Numbered from the stretch's first letter, positions 21,787-33,698 are shown. The stretch is 64,000 nucleotides of DNA from Rehmannia glutinosa (GCA_016081115.2 CM071930.1:9405419-9469418), one strand, 5' to 3'. Notes: generated by a model not told the origin, from the letters alone. Numbers and translations are program-made.

Positions 21787-21798
21787 GCTCTGATACCA
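21787..21798 (-). promoter_or_regulatory. Primer binding site of copia A
   Basis: Minus strand reads TGGTATCAGAGC, complementary to the 3' end of initiator tRNA-Met, the usual plant copia primer. One base separates it from the 5' LTR. Confidence 0.95.
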
Positions 21799-21799
21799 C

Positions 21800-22343
21800 T
21801 GTTAGGAAATTACGGACCGGAACAAACCCATGACAATAGTGATGTGAGAAAAATAAAGGTAAAATGACACGAATATTTTTACGTGGAAAACCCCAAATAA
21901 ATTTGAGGTAAAAACCACGGGCAAATGTAGGAGCAATTCACTATAAAAATAGGGATTACAACACCTTCTCTCTAAATACAAGGAGATATCAATATTACAC
22001 TCTCTCTTGTAATAGGATAAAACTAACACTCTTTTAGTGAGAAAATAATTAGAGAAATGATCAACTGAAGCTTTCTTGATTGCTTCGTTGCTTCACATGG
22101 AATGATACCAAATGCTAAACCTTTGAGCTTATTTATAAGCTTTAAACAAGCATTAATTAGGACAACAATTATATCTAATTGTTGTTGGTTGGGTAGGTGT
22201 AATAATTGCCCGGTTTGCAAATTGAAGTCTTCATTTCCATTCTTCCAAAAACATCACCATCCAATTAATTGGCCAAAAGAATGTTTTCAACCAACAAATC
22301 AAATTTGCTCATTAGTCAAATAAAATGACTTTACTTTCTGACA
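21800..22343 (-). repeat. 5' LTR of copia A
   Basis: 544 bp, minus-strand termini TGTCAG...CTAACA, partner of 17164-17709. TSD GTTTC follows at 22344-22348. Confidence 0.95.
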
Positions 22344-22348
22344 GTTTC

Positions 22349-23130
22349 TATATTTATAAGGTGTTAAGTAATTTTAGTTTAGAACAATAAGTTTAAAAGT
22401 GTTTGAATTGAAGCTTATAAGATGTTAGTAATCCCGGATACAAAACATTGCAACAACAAGAATGTTATTTTTCTTGGTAAAAGAGTGGCAATTTCAACAT
22501 TTTGGCATGACTCGATGGCTTTGCAATTAAGCCCATTATTCAGCAGTTTAAGTTGATTTAGAGTCGATTTAATAAGTTGTACTTGGATTGAAGGATTTAA
22601 ATATTGAAATGTTTTAATTTAATATAGAATTTACTGGACTTGTTTGGCAATTTCAAAATTCTTACCACTCTAGTAGTTTGCACAATTTTGATCCAGATTC
22701 TGTACTAAAATAGTGCAAAATATGCACTCAATCTCTATCAGTTTGCACTAAACTCTACCAAAAAGGAGTGTTCCATAATATTTCACTGTAATGGATATTT
22801 TAATATACTAAAATCATTAATTTAAAACAAAAATAAATTAGCGCAGCTACTGCGCTCTGTCACGCAATATTGTTCATGTCTACAAAATGGCGTAGGCTTT
22901 AGCGCAGTATAGGAGCAAGATTTTGCTCTAAATTGAAGATAGAATACATCCAAATCTACACAATTTTATGTGATAATGGTACAAAATAGCCATTATGATG
23001 AGAATCCAGTCACGAAGGATCCGGGCAACACCAAATGCAAGCTATCTCGAGTTCTTGAAGACTATGTAATTGAGTTCTTGAGTTCTTGTATTTGTTTATC
23101 ATAGATTAGATGTTTATTTTCCTTGTTTTG
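22349..23130. other. Intergenic, repeat-derived
   Basis: No gene. GCGCAGCTACTGCGC at about 22841-22855 is a short palindrome. The 22680-22930 phrase set (AGTGCAAAATATGCACTC, GGAGTGTTCCATAATATT) looks like a degraded MITE without clear ends. Confidence 0.4.
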
Positions 23131-23995
23131 AGTCATTTGAGTGGCCAAGTTGATGTTAGAGGCCAAGCATATTGAGTTTAGAGTCATATTAGTTAATCAT
23201 GTGTCGAAAGGAAGCATTGACGGTCGAACAACAAGAGGATTCTTTCAAAAACGTCCAAGCATGTCAACAGTTTTCAGCACTGGCATGGTTTAGTATTTTG
23301 GCCATAACTTTCTCTACAAATTTGATATTGAGCTGATTCAAGATGCTAAGAAAAGCTAAGAGAAAGGGCCACAACGTTCATGAAGACCCCAGGAGCTAAT
23401 TCAGACTCAAACGGACGAAACAGAGGCCAACACGGCCTGGCCGTGTTCACAAGTACGGTCGTGCTCGGCAACACGTCCTGGCCGTGTCAAACAACACGAC
23501 CGTGTTGCAGGGGTGGGTTTGGTTCCGAATTGCAGCGGGGAACACGGCCTGGCCGTGTCCCACGACACGGCCGTGTTCGGGAGCCGCGTTTTTGAGTTCT
23601 GTCCGATTTTGTTTCCTTTTTCGATTTTTAAGTTTTTTCCTAGTTGGTTTAGGGTTTGTTTTGGTTTAGGGTTTGTTTTGAGTCGCCTATATAAGGCAAA
23701 CACTTGTTTATTTTTCATAACAACTTTATTATTGAATATTGATTGAGATTATTCTCTCAAACCCTTTGGGTTTTTTCCAAAAGCTTCAAGATTGTTCATC
23801 TTGTTGCGATTACCGACTTATCAAGCGAACTTACACATTCGTTTGTGGCGTCTACGCATACCGAGGTTCTTGCTTTTCTAAGCAACTGGTCGAGGTTTCC
23901 ACCAATCTTTAACCGAACTAGTGAAGATCTTGGGTTAACAACATATTGTTGTTGGGTCGTATGCACAGTTGATGATGCGGTTCACATCACATTAG
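23130..23995 (+). repeat. LTR-like segment with CACGGCCTGGCCGTG palindromes (possible solo or degenerate LTR)
   Basis: 23427-23585 holds at least four palindromic CACGGCC/GGCCGTG phrases. It is followed by a TATA box (CCTATATAAGG near 23689-23699) and a promoter-to-leader-like stretch. GC content jumps relative to the flanks. Palindromic 'ACACGGCCGTGT' clusters occur in LTRs of some plant Ty3/gypsy elements. No terminal TG/CA pair with a TSD could be fixed, so limits are approximate. Confidence 0.4.
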
Positions 23996-23999
23996 AAAA

Positions 24000-24482
24000 T
24001 GTAAAGATTAAAAATAGCCATGTTTTGTACACATCTTTTTTAGCCATTTTGGGGTGTAAAATGACATCCATACCCTTCTAGCATTTTTGTTTGATATTTG
24101 TTATTTCTCTCTCTTTCACTTATCTCTATGTATCTTCTTACTCTTTGTTTTTTCAAACTTTTTTTAAGAAATCGAACCTGTATTTTTTATTTTTAAATAT
24201 GCAATATAAGTGTTGAATTATAACTATCGAAAAGAGGATTAATTTGATATATTATACATGCAAAACGGATTTAAAACGAAAAAGTTATGTGAATTCAAAG
24301 TTTTTGGAAAAAAAAAAACTGGTTCTCTGTGACTCGAATTCGAATCTCTGTTTATAGTAACTCGAATTCGAGTCACAGGGATGTGTGTTTTTGTGTAGTT
24401 AAATTGACTCAAGGGCAAATTGGGTTTTTCACACCCTAAAATGGCTAAAAAAGATGTGTTTGAAAAAGATGTCTAAAAAATA
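24000..24482. mobile_element. Foldback element, family G copy 1 (TTTTTAGCCATTTTGGGGTGT arms)
   Basis: The left arm contains TTTTTTAGCCATTTTGGGGT and the right arm its inverse CACCCTAAAATGGCTAAAAA. The outer arms (AAAATAGCC, GATGTCTAAAAAATATC) also pair loosely. The centre is a palindrome of GTGACTCGAATTCGAATC and ACTCGAATTCGAGTCAC at about 24329-24376. No coding capacity. Copy 2 (inverted orientation) is at about 53530-54215. Confidence 0.7.
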
Positions 24483-25046
24483 TCTTGGTTTGTTGGGAAT
24501 GGTTAAAAAAAAACCGACTGTAATTTTATAGAAGTTATTTGAAATCTTCAATTCTAAACTTCTTTTTCGAATTCAAACCTCTTCATGCAAACGAAATCTT
24601 AAGGAATATTTTGAGTTCACCAAGTTTTGTGAAAGAATGAGAGTGTTTTGTTTGGACCTTACTCTTTTCATTTCCGAAAGTCAATTTTCTTTTCTACTGT
24701 TATAGAATCTCCAAATATGTTTATTTCTAATATCCATTTTCAAATAGAAATATCATTTAGTTTCATTTTTTAGACTTTTAAATTAAAAGTTAAAAATTAA
24801 AAATGCACCTTTCCTTGAATATATCACAGACATATTATACTTATGACCCATAATTTTGATGTAAATTACTTAAGTTATTAAATTAAATTGATTTTTTTTG
24901 TACATGGAGAATTAATATCACACGAGGGCAGCTGAATATTAACCCAGCCCTTTGAATAGTACTAAGTCAACACGAAAGTGCGAAACTTAGTTTTATATAT
25001 TCGGATACAGTGCCGAAGTTTTTACAAAATTAATTTATTAATACGA
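24483..25046. other. AT-rich intergenic
   Basis: Nothing supported. Confidence 0.5.
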
Positions 25047-25360
25047 TACTATAATAAAATTCAATTTTACCGACCGAATTCACCGACATAAATAATTTTA
25101 TCACAGAATTTTATGGTTACCTACAAAATGCCCACATAATAAAAAATAATATTTTTCCCCAACTACACCGACAAATATAATTACCGACAACACCGGCAGT
25201 TTTTAAATTTTACCAATAGAAATATTGTAGGTATTTATTTACTAACAGTTTTAGATTATTTAGGTAAATATTTATCTACAATGATTTTACCTACAATTTA
25301 CAATTATCTTAATACTTACCTACAAATTTTCTACAGATAAACTGATTTTTTTTCATAGTG
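25047..25360. mobile_element. CACTA-type MITE copy 1 (degraded left end)
   Basis: Ends TACTATAATAAAA (decayed) and TTTTTTCATAGTG. The internal TACCGACAAA/ACCTACA phrases are shared in order with 35601-35906 and 57415-57725. No clear 3-bp TSD remains. Confidence 0.7.
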
Positions 25361-25425
25361 GCATAAAATAAGTCATATTTTAATTATTTGCAATTACACA
25401 TCAATAAGTACGTCAATGTAAATAC

Positions 25426-25629
25426 TGTTAGAATAATTAACATACATTTTTGTAAGATAAATTTTGAAGAAGAATTCTATATAACTTGGAGTCTTGAATG
25501 CAACAACTTGAGAAATACAAATGGAGGCTACCTAATATATATAGGAGCAAACCCTAGCTAAGACACACAAAGGGAAATTACAAAACTACCCTCACAAATA
25601 TAAACTAATAACTAATTATAATTCTAACA
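25426..25629 (-). repeat. 3' LTR of copia B
   Basis: 204 bp, TGTTAGAATAATTAAC...ATTCTAACA, apparently identical to the 5' LTR. Confidence 0.95.
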
Positions 25630-25643
25630 TCCCCCACAAACTC
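25630..25643 (-). promoter_or_regulatory. Polypurine tract of copia B
   Basis: Minus strand GAGTTTGTGGGGGA directly before the 3' LTR. Confidence 0.85.
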
Positions 25644-27510
25644 ATGATGATGTAGTAGAAATCATCGAGAGTTTGCCAACCAAAAAACGAAAGCGGAAGC
25701 GGATGTGACTTGGTGAAAAGATCGAATCAGAAAAGATGATGAGATGAAAGGTAAGTGGAGTGTCCCATGTTGCGGTGATGACGAGTGACATGACAATCAA
25801 TCTCAATATGCTTTGTTCTTTCGTGGAAAATCGAGTTGTGAGCAATCAATAAAGACTTTGGTTATCACAATGCATGGGAGTAGGTGAGGACAAATGAACA
25901 CCCATATCCGCAAAGAAGCCAACGTAAACCAAACTATTTCGGTTGTAGTAGAAGCCATTGCCCGATACTCGCTCTGTGGAGGATCGAGACACAACATTTT
26001 GTTTCTTACTCTTCCAAGAAATAAGTGAGTCTCCAAGAAAAACACAAAAACCGGTGGTGGATTTTCGATCGAGAGGATCACCGCCCAATCCGCATCGAAT
26101 ATGCCCTCAACTCTAATGAAGATGTAGATGGAAACAAAAGACTCTCGAAAAGAGTACCACGGAGGTATCGCAAGATACGAGTAATCGCACCCAATGAACG
26201 GTAGTGGGGCAAGTGACAAACCGACTCACAATATGAACCGCATATGCAATATCGACGCGTAATGGTTAGATAAACCAAACTTCCAACAATAGTGCGATAT
26301 AAAGTAGGATCGCATAATGGTGTGCCATCGTAAGGAGAATATCGAACATTAAGTTCAAGAGGCGTATCAACCGTCCGAGTATCGCAAGAAGACGAGCTCG
26401 ATCAAGTATGTCGAAATGTACTTGGACCGTGAAAGAAGATAACCTCGAGGGAGCGCTACCTCAATACCCAAGAAATATCGCAAAGGTCCCAAATCTTTCA
26501 TTTCAAAGCGAGAAGCTAACTCGATTTCAACAATGCAATCCCATCAACATCATCACCGGTGATGATCATGTCATCAACATATAAGGAAATAAGAATAATA
26601 CCAAAGACATGTACGCTTGAAGAAAAGAGCGAGAATCATGGTTACTGAACTAAAACCAAGTGAAGTAAGACGACAGAGAATTTTTCAAACCAAGCCCGTG
26701 GAGCCTGTTTGAGACCATACAATGCTTTCTTAAGCTTGCAAACTTCGCCCGATTATGAGGAACTCCAGGTGGTGGGATCATGTAAACTTCTTCTTGAAGA
26801 TCACCATTCAAGAAGGCATTTTTGACATCCAATTGAGATATGTGCGCTTTCGGATAGAAGCAACAACAATAAGAGTACGAACGGTAGTCATTTTTGCAAC
26901 AGGGCAAAAGTTTCCTCATAATCCATACCATACTGTTGTGAATAACCTTTAGCAACCAATCGTATTTTATATCGCTCAACCGAACCATCGATTTGGTTTT
27001 AATTTTATAAACCCAACGCGAACCAATTGCCCGCTTTACCAGGTGGTAAAGATACCAAATCCCAAGTGTTTGTTTTATGCAAAGCGTAAAGTTCTCGATA
27101 TAGATGCCGCCATAAAGGATCGATGGCTTCTCGCTTTTTATAGGAGTGTGGTTCGAAATTTGGTGAATAGAGGACAAAAATGAAGCAAAGGCGGGAGAAT
27201 AAGAGGAATAAACAAAGTCAAGTAACTGAGTGGACTTACGTGTATGTTGGGGATATCGAGGAGGCAAACGATCCACAATTTCAGGAAGCGATTGGGGTGC
27301 CGTAGCGTAGGCGAGCAAAGCAGATTCGATGAGTCTCTATCTCGTATTATCCGAGAATGGATCAATATGAACAAGATCGCTTTTGGAGATGCTATGAGGA
27401 CTAGAGGGAATAGAGAAGAATGGAATATGCTCAAGAAAAAATACATGACGAGACACATATAATTTTTGGGCAACAAGATCAAAGCAACGATATCCCTTCT
27501 GACCTTCTCC
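25644..27510 (-). pseudogene. Copia B integrase C-terminus, reverse transcriptase and RNase H
   Basis: The integrase tail (KLYVSRHV) is near 27440-27470, then an RT block QLDVKNAFLNGDLQEEVYM at about 26780-26840. The catalytic LYVDDMIITGDD is at about 26550-26585, and RNase H blocks (the WA..DPLDRKSTTGFCVFL region) at about 26040-26090. Many one- and two-base indels occur, with CG where CTG/CAG codons are expected, for example around 26080-26095. Orientation matches the LTRs. Confidence 0.85.
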
Positions 27511-27519
27511 ATGCGCCCG

Positions 27520-29764
27520 CTTGGGGTTCGGGCGAGCCCCGATTTTTTTCGATGGGTGTACTGGTGTCGGTTCGCGGATCCGATGGGTATATCGCGATTA
27601 CAAAGTATGTTGCGCACTTTGTGTTATTTTCATTCGATTTTCGATCCGTTAGACTTGTTGGGTTTGCTATCTTTTTGGCCTCAAGAATCGATTATTTGCA
27701 ATAGTTTGTTGGTAGAGTTGGCTTGATTTGTTGGGTATTTGCATCGATCTATCTAGTTGTTTGGTTGGTATATCCGCTGATTTTCTCATTATTCATTATG
27801 GCTAGTGAAAGAGATGATTCGTTGCGATCGATTAGTGTACGCTTGAATGGAAAGAATTATTCATATTGAGTTATGTCATGAGAAATTTTTGAGAGGAAAA
27901 AATTGTGGAGTTATATTTCGAACACAAAAACATCCTGTTGAGAAAGATAATGCTAAATATGTCATGAATTAGAGGTATGGGAAGTGAACAATTCAAAATT
28001 ATTACTTGGGTTAACAATTATGTGGAGAACTCTATTGGTATGCAATTGGCTAAATATGATATTGCTAAAGAAGTTTGGGATCATTTGGAACGGTTGTATA
28101 CTCAATCAAATTTTGCTAAACAAGATTACCGCTTGGAAATAGATATTCGATCTCTTCAAAGAAAAATATGATCAGACAGAATTTTATTCTCGCTATGACC
28201 GATCTTTGGGATCAATTAGCCCTCATCAATCTATTGAACTTCGCGCATTTGCCCCTATATTGCTCGTAGAGAGGAGCAACGATTGGTTCAATTTTTGATG
28301 GCTCTTCGGGATGATTTTGAGTCTCTTCGTGGAAATATTTTGCACCGTATTCCTTTACCATCCGTTGATTCTCATTGTCGAATTGTTAGCGAGGAATTAC
28401 GCCTAAAGTCTCGGCGTGGAAAGGAGTTATTCCCTGCCCTACTTCATCCGCTTCTTCTTTGCGCCCCATCGTCCATCTTCTCGTTCTTTTTCTGCACGCA
28501 CCCAAAGGTTGCGATAATGAGTGTAGTTATCAGAAACAACCAGGACATTGGAAGTCTCAATGTCTTGAGTTGAATAAAGGTGGCCAACAACGCGTTTTCA
28601 ACAAAAAATCCACGACCTCCTCAACATCGGTTTGTCCATCCAAATCAACGCGTGGTTTTAGGCCGCCCCCACCGACTCGTGTTCTTTGCACTGCACCCTC
28701 ATCGATTCTCGTGACGTCGGAACTCTTACCTCCAAATAACCTTCTATGGATACAATTGCCGAACAATTTCGAAATTTCTTGCCTCATCTCATGCTTTGTC
28801 TGCCTCGGGTTTGTCAACTCCGAGCTCGCCAGGTATATCTTCCTCTATTCGGGTATTAGATTCTGGAGCTTTTCATCATATGTCCCCCGATATATCATGT
28901 TTTACTTCCATTTCACCCACATATGCTAGACCTCGTTGTTACCGATGGTCCATTGTTACCCTTAGCAGAATTGGATCCGTAGCTACACCTCACTTGTCTC
29001 TTCCACATGTTTACCATATTCCCAAACTTACATTAAATCTTGTTTCTAGCCAATTGTGTGATTCCTAAGCTACTTAGTATCATTCTCTTCTACTTCTTGT
29101 TGTGTGCGGGATCCACATTCCCTAAGGTGATTGGGACACCAAGTAGGCAAGGAGAGTTATACATTTTGGATGAGCTCGAGTACCCTCTATCGCAGCCTTC
29201 TACTGTTGATTTGTCTTCTTTTCGTTTGAGTCCTTCATCGCTAGCTTTTATTTGTGGCATTCTCGTTTGGGTCATGTTTCGTCTTTCACATTTAAGATTT
29301 TTGGCTTCTACAGTTCATTAGGAAAATTGTCATCTCATGATATTTCGATTGTAGTGGTTGTAAATCGCAAAATTTTCCGCTTTACCTTTTAAACGAAGTG
29401 TTTCTAATTCTATCGCGCCATTTGATTTGGTTCATTCGATGTGTGGGGACTGCTCCCATTCCCACAAAGGGGGTTCTCGATATTATGTCTCTTTATTGAT
29501 GATTATTCTCGTTATTGTTGGGTTTATTTTATGAAGCATCATTCTGATTTTCTGAGCATATATACTTCATTCGAGCTTTTGTAAAAACTCAATTCTCTGC
29601 TATCATAAAATGCTTTAGATGTGACTTGGGTGGGGAGTACACCTCTAATAATTTTCGTGAATTGCCTGCTTTGGATGGGACTTTACATCAAACTTCTTGC
29701 ACAGATACTCCTGAACAAAATGGTATTGCTGAAAGAAAACATAGGCATATCATTGAAACTGCTC
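27520..29764 (+). pseudogene. Copia B leader, gag, protease and integrase, inverted
   Basis: A leader of about 280 bp precedes the gag ATG at 27798 (MASERDDSLRSISVRLNGKN). Gag continues (DIAKEVWDHLERLYTQSN near 28060; MVQFLMALRDDFESLRGNIL at 28283). A protease-like VLDSG is at about 28850. The pre-integrase His/Cys region is at 29240-29400, and the integrase core runs from VHSDVWG-like bases near 29430 to DTPEQNGIAERKHRHIIETA at 29708-29762. The frame is broken repeatedly. It stops within integrase exactly at the PBS of the 5' LTR, with the shared bases GCTCT at the join, and is in the opposite direction to the rest of the element. Confidence 0.85.
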
Positions 29765-29776
29765 GCTCTGATACCA
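29765..29776 (-). promoter_or_regulatory. Primer binding site of copia B
   Basis: Minus strand TGGTATCAGAGC, immediately adjacent to the 5' LTR. Confidence 0.95.
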
Positions 29777-29980
29777 TGTTAGAATAATTAACATACATTT
29801 TTGTAAGATAAATTTTGAAGAAGAATTCTATATAACTTGGAGTCTTGAATGCAACAACTTGAGAAATACAAATGGAGGCTACCTAATATATATAGGAGCA
29901 AACCCTAGCTAAGACACACAAAGGGAAATTACAAAACTACCCTCACAAATATAAACTAATAACTAATTATAATTCTAACA
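29777..29980 (-). repeat. 5' LTR of copia B
   Basis: 204 bp, apparently identical to 25426-25629. The TSD AATAC follows. Confidence 0.95.
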
Positions 29981-29985
29981 AATAC

Positions 29986-30784
29986 AATGATGAAAAGAAC
30001 ATGTAATATCGTCACTAATGTAACTGTACAAGAGGTCTACAACTCTAGTTACAAAAAAAGGAAAACATTTATTGATCTATACGGTTGTATTAATATGGTT
30101 TTTTAAATATTCATTTACACGTACATCCTTCTCCCCCCCCTAAAAAATCGTTCATTTACACATCCAAATATATTTAAAATTGATGCTTAAATTTTCATAC
30201 TATTCGTTATAACTTTATTATTACAGAATATCGAAAGTAACAGAATATTTCTTTTCAAAATCAAATACATATTCGAGAGAGAGAACAAATTAAGGATCAC
30301 GAATTAACATCATGTCATCATAGTGCTAATAATGCTAGATATATCTCTCAATCGTTTGATAGATCATGCTAGAATTTACTAAGACGTTAAGTACACTAAT
30401 TTGTTGATGTGATTTGTCTAAAAATACATGATAAAAATCAGCTGGGCTCCTATATATATGAACTTGAAAGTGATATTTCACAGTCCAAATTTTATCTAGA
30501 ATCTTCTTTTCAAGATGTAAGGAAACCGAATTTGAAGAAGGCACGAATTGTTTCCTAATATTAGTTCACGTGTAAAACGATTAGAGTATCTCATAACTTG
30601 TATACTACGTAAATTTGGTAAATAATAACTTATACGTAACCTATTCCGAAAAGTATAATTCGTGTATTTGTACGATACGAAACGTAAGTTTTTTATGATA
30701 TATTACGAAAATACTCACCTATAGCACGAATAAGAATTAGTCAACACGAATAAAATTATCATTTCATCGTTTTTAAATTTGATA
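29986..30784. other. AT-rich intergenic
   Basis: Nothing supported. Confidence 0.55.
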
Positions 30785-30794
30785 AAAAATTATA

Positions 30795-33467
30795 GGGAAA
30801 ATAAGATTTTTAGTCCTGTAAGTGGGACATTTTTGAGAATTGGTCCTCTAAGTTGTCACTTTCATGTTTTAGGCCTTTAACTTTCAAAATTCTAGATATT
30901 CAGTCCTTTAACTTTCAGATTTTCTAGATATTCAGTCTTTAACTTAGTAATTCTACTTTTGGTCCTATAGCTTAACATATTTAAGAAATTTAGTCCTATA
31001 ACTTTTTTGAATAAGATCGAAATAAAATTAAAGAAAAGAAAAGTCCTGATCACAAGCCGATCAGGTAGCGCAATGTTAGGGGCCTCGTTAAAAACCTACC
31101 GGAGTAAAATCCACTCTTGTGGGAAAAACTCTCAGTAGGAAAAGAGTACCCCCGCGAGAGAAAACCAGAAAATACACAAAATCCCAAAAACAGAAATCAT
31201 CTAACAAATCATATTGTGAACGTACAACATAATCATCAGTGAGAAGGGGTATAATGTCCGCCGGAGGAGCGTCCCACCATATGGAGTCCGGGAACTTACT
31301 GAGAGAGTCCACCACACGATTTCTCTCCCGATAAATGTGAGAAATAACGAAATTCATTTGAGAAATCATATGTAATGAAAGATGCCAATGACCCAGTAGA
31401 CGCCACGGGATAGAAACTGCACGATTACGAAAGAGATCCACCACAAAACTCGAGTCTGACTCCACCCAAAGATTCGTCTATCCTTTGTTGAAGGCGTAGG
31501 ATACAACCCTAATAACCGCAATTAATTCCACCTCAAAAGTATATCCCGTCCTGCATTGTTCAACAAAGTAACCTCTGAAGAAACCCCTTGCCGTACGGTA
31601 TACCCCGACAGCCACAAGACGCCCAGGTGAACCAGTAGCACTGCCATCCGTATTAACTTTGATCCAACCTGGTAGAGGAAGATGCCAAGAAACAGGAATG
31701 ATAGTGGGAGTCTGCGATGTACGACCCTGGACCTTGAGACGACGAAGACAAAGGAGATCCTCTTGCGCGTTATTCATACACCCCTTATCCAGACTAGCGG
31801 ATTCCAAAATCATCGCCCGACGTTGAACCAACGCTGCATCCAGTGACCATTTGTTGTCATTGAAAATAATGTCATTACGAATATGCCAAAGTAGCCAGAT
31901 GCCGAAAATAATTGCCACTTTCCATAGAAAAGCCATTTGGTCACTGAAATGGAAACCCATTATATAGGTCAGAAATTCGTTGAAACTATGAGTAGGATTT
32001 GGAGTAACAACGAATGAATCAACCATCCAAATTTCACAAAATACAAGTCCCTGCAAAAATACAAGAAACAAAAAGATGATCAATTGAATCCGCGTGAGAG
32101 TAACACAGGCTATAAAAGGCCGACCCAATGAAGCCCTGAGAACACATGACATCAAGGACCGCAAGACGTCCGAATATCGCTCTCCAAACAACCACTGATC
32201 ACCTCTCCGGGATGTTCGGAGACCAAATCCAAGAACCCATCTAACCACCAAAAGATAAGGTCGTAAAAACGAGTAAGCCTCCTTAGAAGAGGCCCTCCCA
32301 TCCATAGAATGCGTCCAGACACGTTTATCCACTGAGTTCGGGGGAAGCGGACAACGGACAATATCCCGAACAATATCCAAGTAAGCCCTCACAAAAGAAA
32401 TCGTGAAATGCCAAGTGTTATCATAAAAGAAATCAGAGATCATATCCTGGAAGTGAATACGGTATGCAAGAGGAATGTCAATTCGGTCCGCAATAACATA
32501 ACCTAGCCAATTATCGTTCCAAAAGCTAACCGATGAATGTGCCCTCGAACCCAACGAGACTCGATAAACAACTCGTACCATAGGGCGAGACCACCCCATA
32601 TCGAAGAAGGAAGGAACGTGTGTCTAATCGCTCCGTTAACCAAAAAATAACGCTACGGGCGGTGGTGTGCACAATGGAGTCTGAGGTGAGAATCTTCCAA
32701 CCCAACTTCATGAGGTAACCTTGATTAGCCGTGATAATAGAACGAACCATTTAGTCCTATAACTTAGCAATAGTTAAATTTAACTAATTTATTAAAAGGT
32801 TAGTACCCACACTTCACATTTTTTATAGGACCAAAAGTAAAATAATTAAACTTTAATTTTGAAAATTAAATTAAAATATAAAAGCAATTAAAAATTAAAT
32901 TAATTTGATTAATAAAAAATTAAAATATATAGAAGTTTCTAAAACTATTAACGAATTTTAGGAAAATTAAAATTATTACATCAAATTAATAAATTAAGAA
33001 TAATTTGTCATATTTATGTAATTAACCTTTGGCGAGGAGAATTATCTGCAAGAAATGGATCTGGACTAGTGCACAAGATGTATTTATTTTAGAAGGTTAA
33101 AAAAAGTAATGCTTGAAATATTTTTAAAAATTTAATTAAATTAAAAATGATTAATTATTTTTATTTAAAAGTTAACTGTTAATTTAAATATTTAATTTTA
33201 AAAATAAAATTTATTTAAGAAACAACCTTTTAATAAATTAATTAAATTTAACTATCGCTAAGATATAGGACTAAATTGTCTTAAAAAAAAGTTATAGGAC
33301 TAAATTTCTGAAATTTGTTAAGTTATATGACCAAAAGTAAAATTGTTGAGTTAAAGGACTGAATATCTATCAATTTGAAAGTTAAAGGACCAAAATATGA
33401 AGGTGATAACTTAGATGATTAATTCTCAAAAAGGTCCAACTTACAGGACTAAAAATCTTATTTTCCC
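30795..33467. mobile_element. Long-TIR foldback DNA element (GGGAAAATAAGATTTTTAGT arms), host of a LINE
   Basis: The left end GGGAAAATAAGATTTTTAGT and the right end (its exact reverse complement) start arms of about 250-290 bp rich in GGTCCTATAACTT phrases. It is flanked by a perfect 10-bp duplication AAAAATTATA at 30785-30794 and 33468-33477, consistent with a MULE-like mechanism. The left arm is interrupted by the LINE at 31005-32748. Without it the element would be about 0.93 kb and non-coding, its centre (32816-33220) very AT-rich. Confidence 0.9.
31005..32748 (-). mobile_element. 5'-truncated LINE (L1/RIL type) fragment
   Basis: Minus-strand reading begins in the RT C-terminal region (NQGYLMKLGWKILTSDS, near 32670-32725), continues to the zinc-binding domain of plant LINEs (SVSFWNDNWLG near 32500; VWTHSMDGRASSKEAYSF near 32300), and ends in an RNase H domain (WIKVNTDGSATGSPG near 31650; ELIAVIRVVSYAF; FVISHIYRERNRVVDSLSKF near 31320). 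At least two frame breaks (about 31470 and 32600). Missing ORF1, endonuclease and RT core fits 5' truncation by target-primed reverse transcription. The 17-bp ATTTAGTCCTATAACTT lies on both sides (30988-31004, 32749-32765) and may be the TSD, although the host arm naturally contains such phrases. Confidence 0.85.
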
Positions 33468-33477
33468 AAAAATTATA

Positions 33478-33693
33478 TATTGGTTTCAAAGTTCACAATA
33501 ATTAAATAATTAAATATAATGATTTTGAAAATTTTCTTTGTGGGTTCGATCTGTAGAGCTCGATAAATCATGACCATCAATCATCTCATATATATGTGGA
33601 CATGTACTCAAGGTCATTTATGTTTGTTAATTAAGTAATTAGAACATAGAACTATAATTGGTTATATAACTAAATTTTTGACTTGTGTTATTT
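33478..33693. other. Short AT-rich spacer
   Basis: Nothing seen. Confidence 0.5.
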
Positions 33694-33698
33694 ATAAG

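Larger units (their letters stand above)
17164..22343 (-). mobile_element. Ty1/copia LTR retrotransposon A (Tork/Tnt1-like)
   Basis: A complete structure of 5180 bp: LTRs 17164-17709 and 21800-22343, perfect 5-bp TSD GTTTC at 17159-17163 and 22344-22348, an initiator-tRNA-Met primer site next to the right LTR, and a polypurine tract next to the left one. Order on the minus strand is gag, protease, integrase, RT, RNase H, as in copia. Tork-like affiliation is inferred from the gag opening (FDVEKFNGNNFSLWKMKI) and LTR length. Coding is broken by many small indels, largely at CAG/CTG triplets (see findings). Confidence 0.95.
25426..29980 (-). mobile_element. Ty1/copia LTR retrotransposon B with internal inversion
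   Basis: 4555 bp. LTRs 25426-25629 and 29777-29980 are identical by eye over 204 bp, TSD AATAC is at 25421-25425 and 29981-29985, the PBS adjoins the right LTR and the PPT the left LTR, so the element reads on the minus strand. RNase H and RT (25644-27500) agree, but leader, gag, protease and integrase (about 27520-29764) read on the plus strand. About 100 integrase residues between the two junctions appear missing. Not autonomous in this form. Confidence 0.93.

Noticed and set aside
30335..30544. Minus ORF of 69 residues
   Set aside because: Chance ORF in AT-rich DNA; nothing recognisable.
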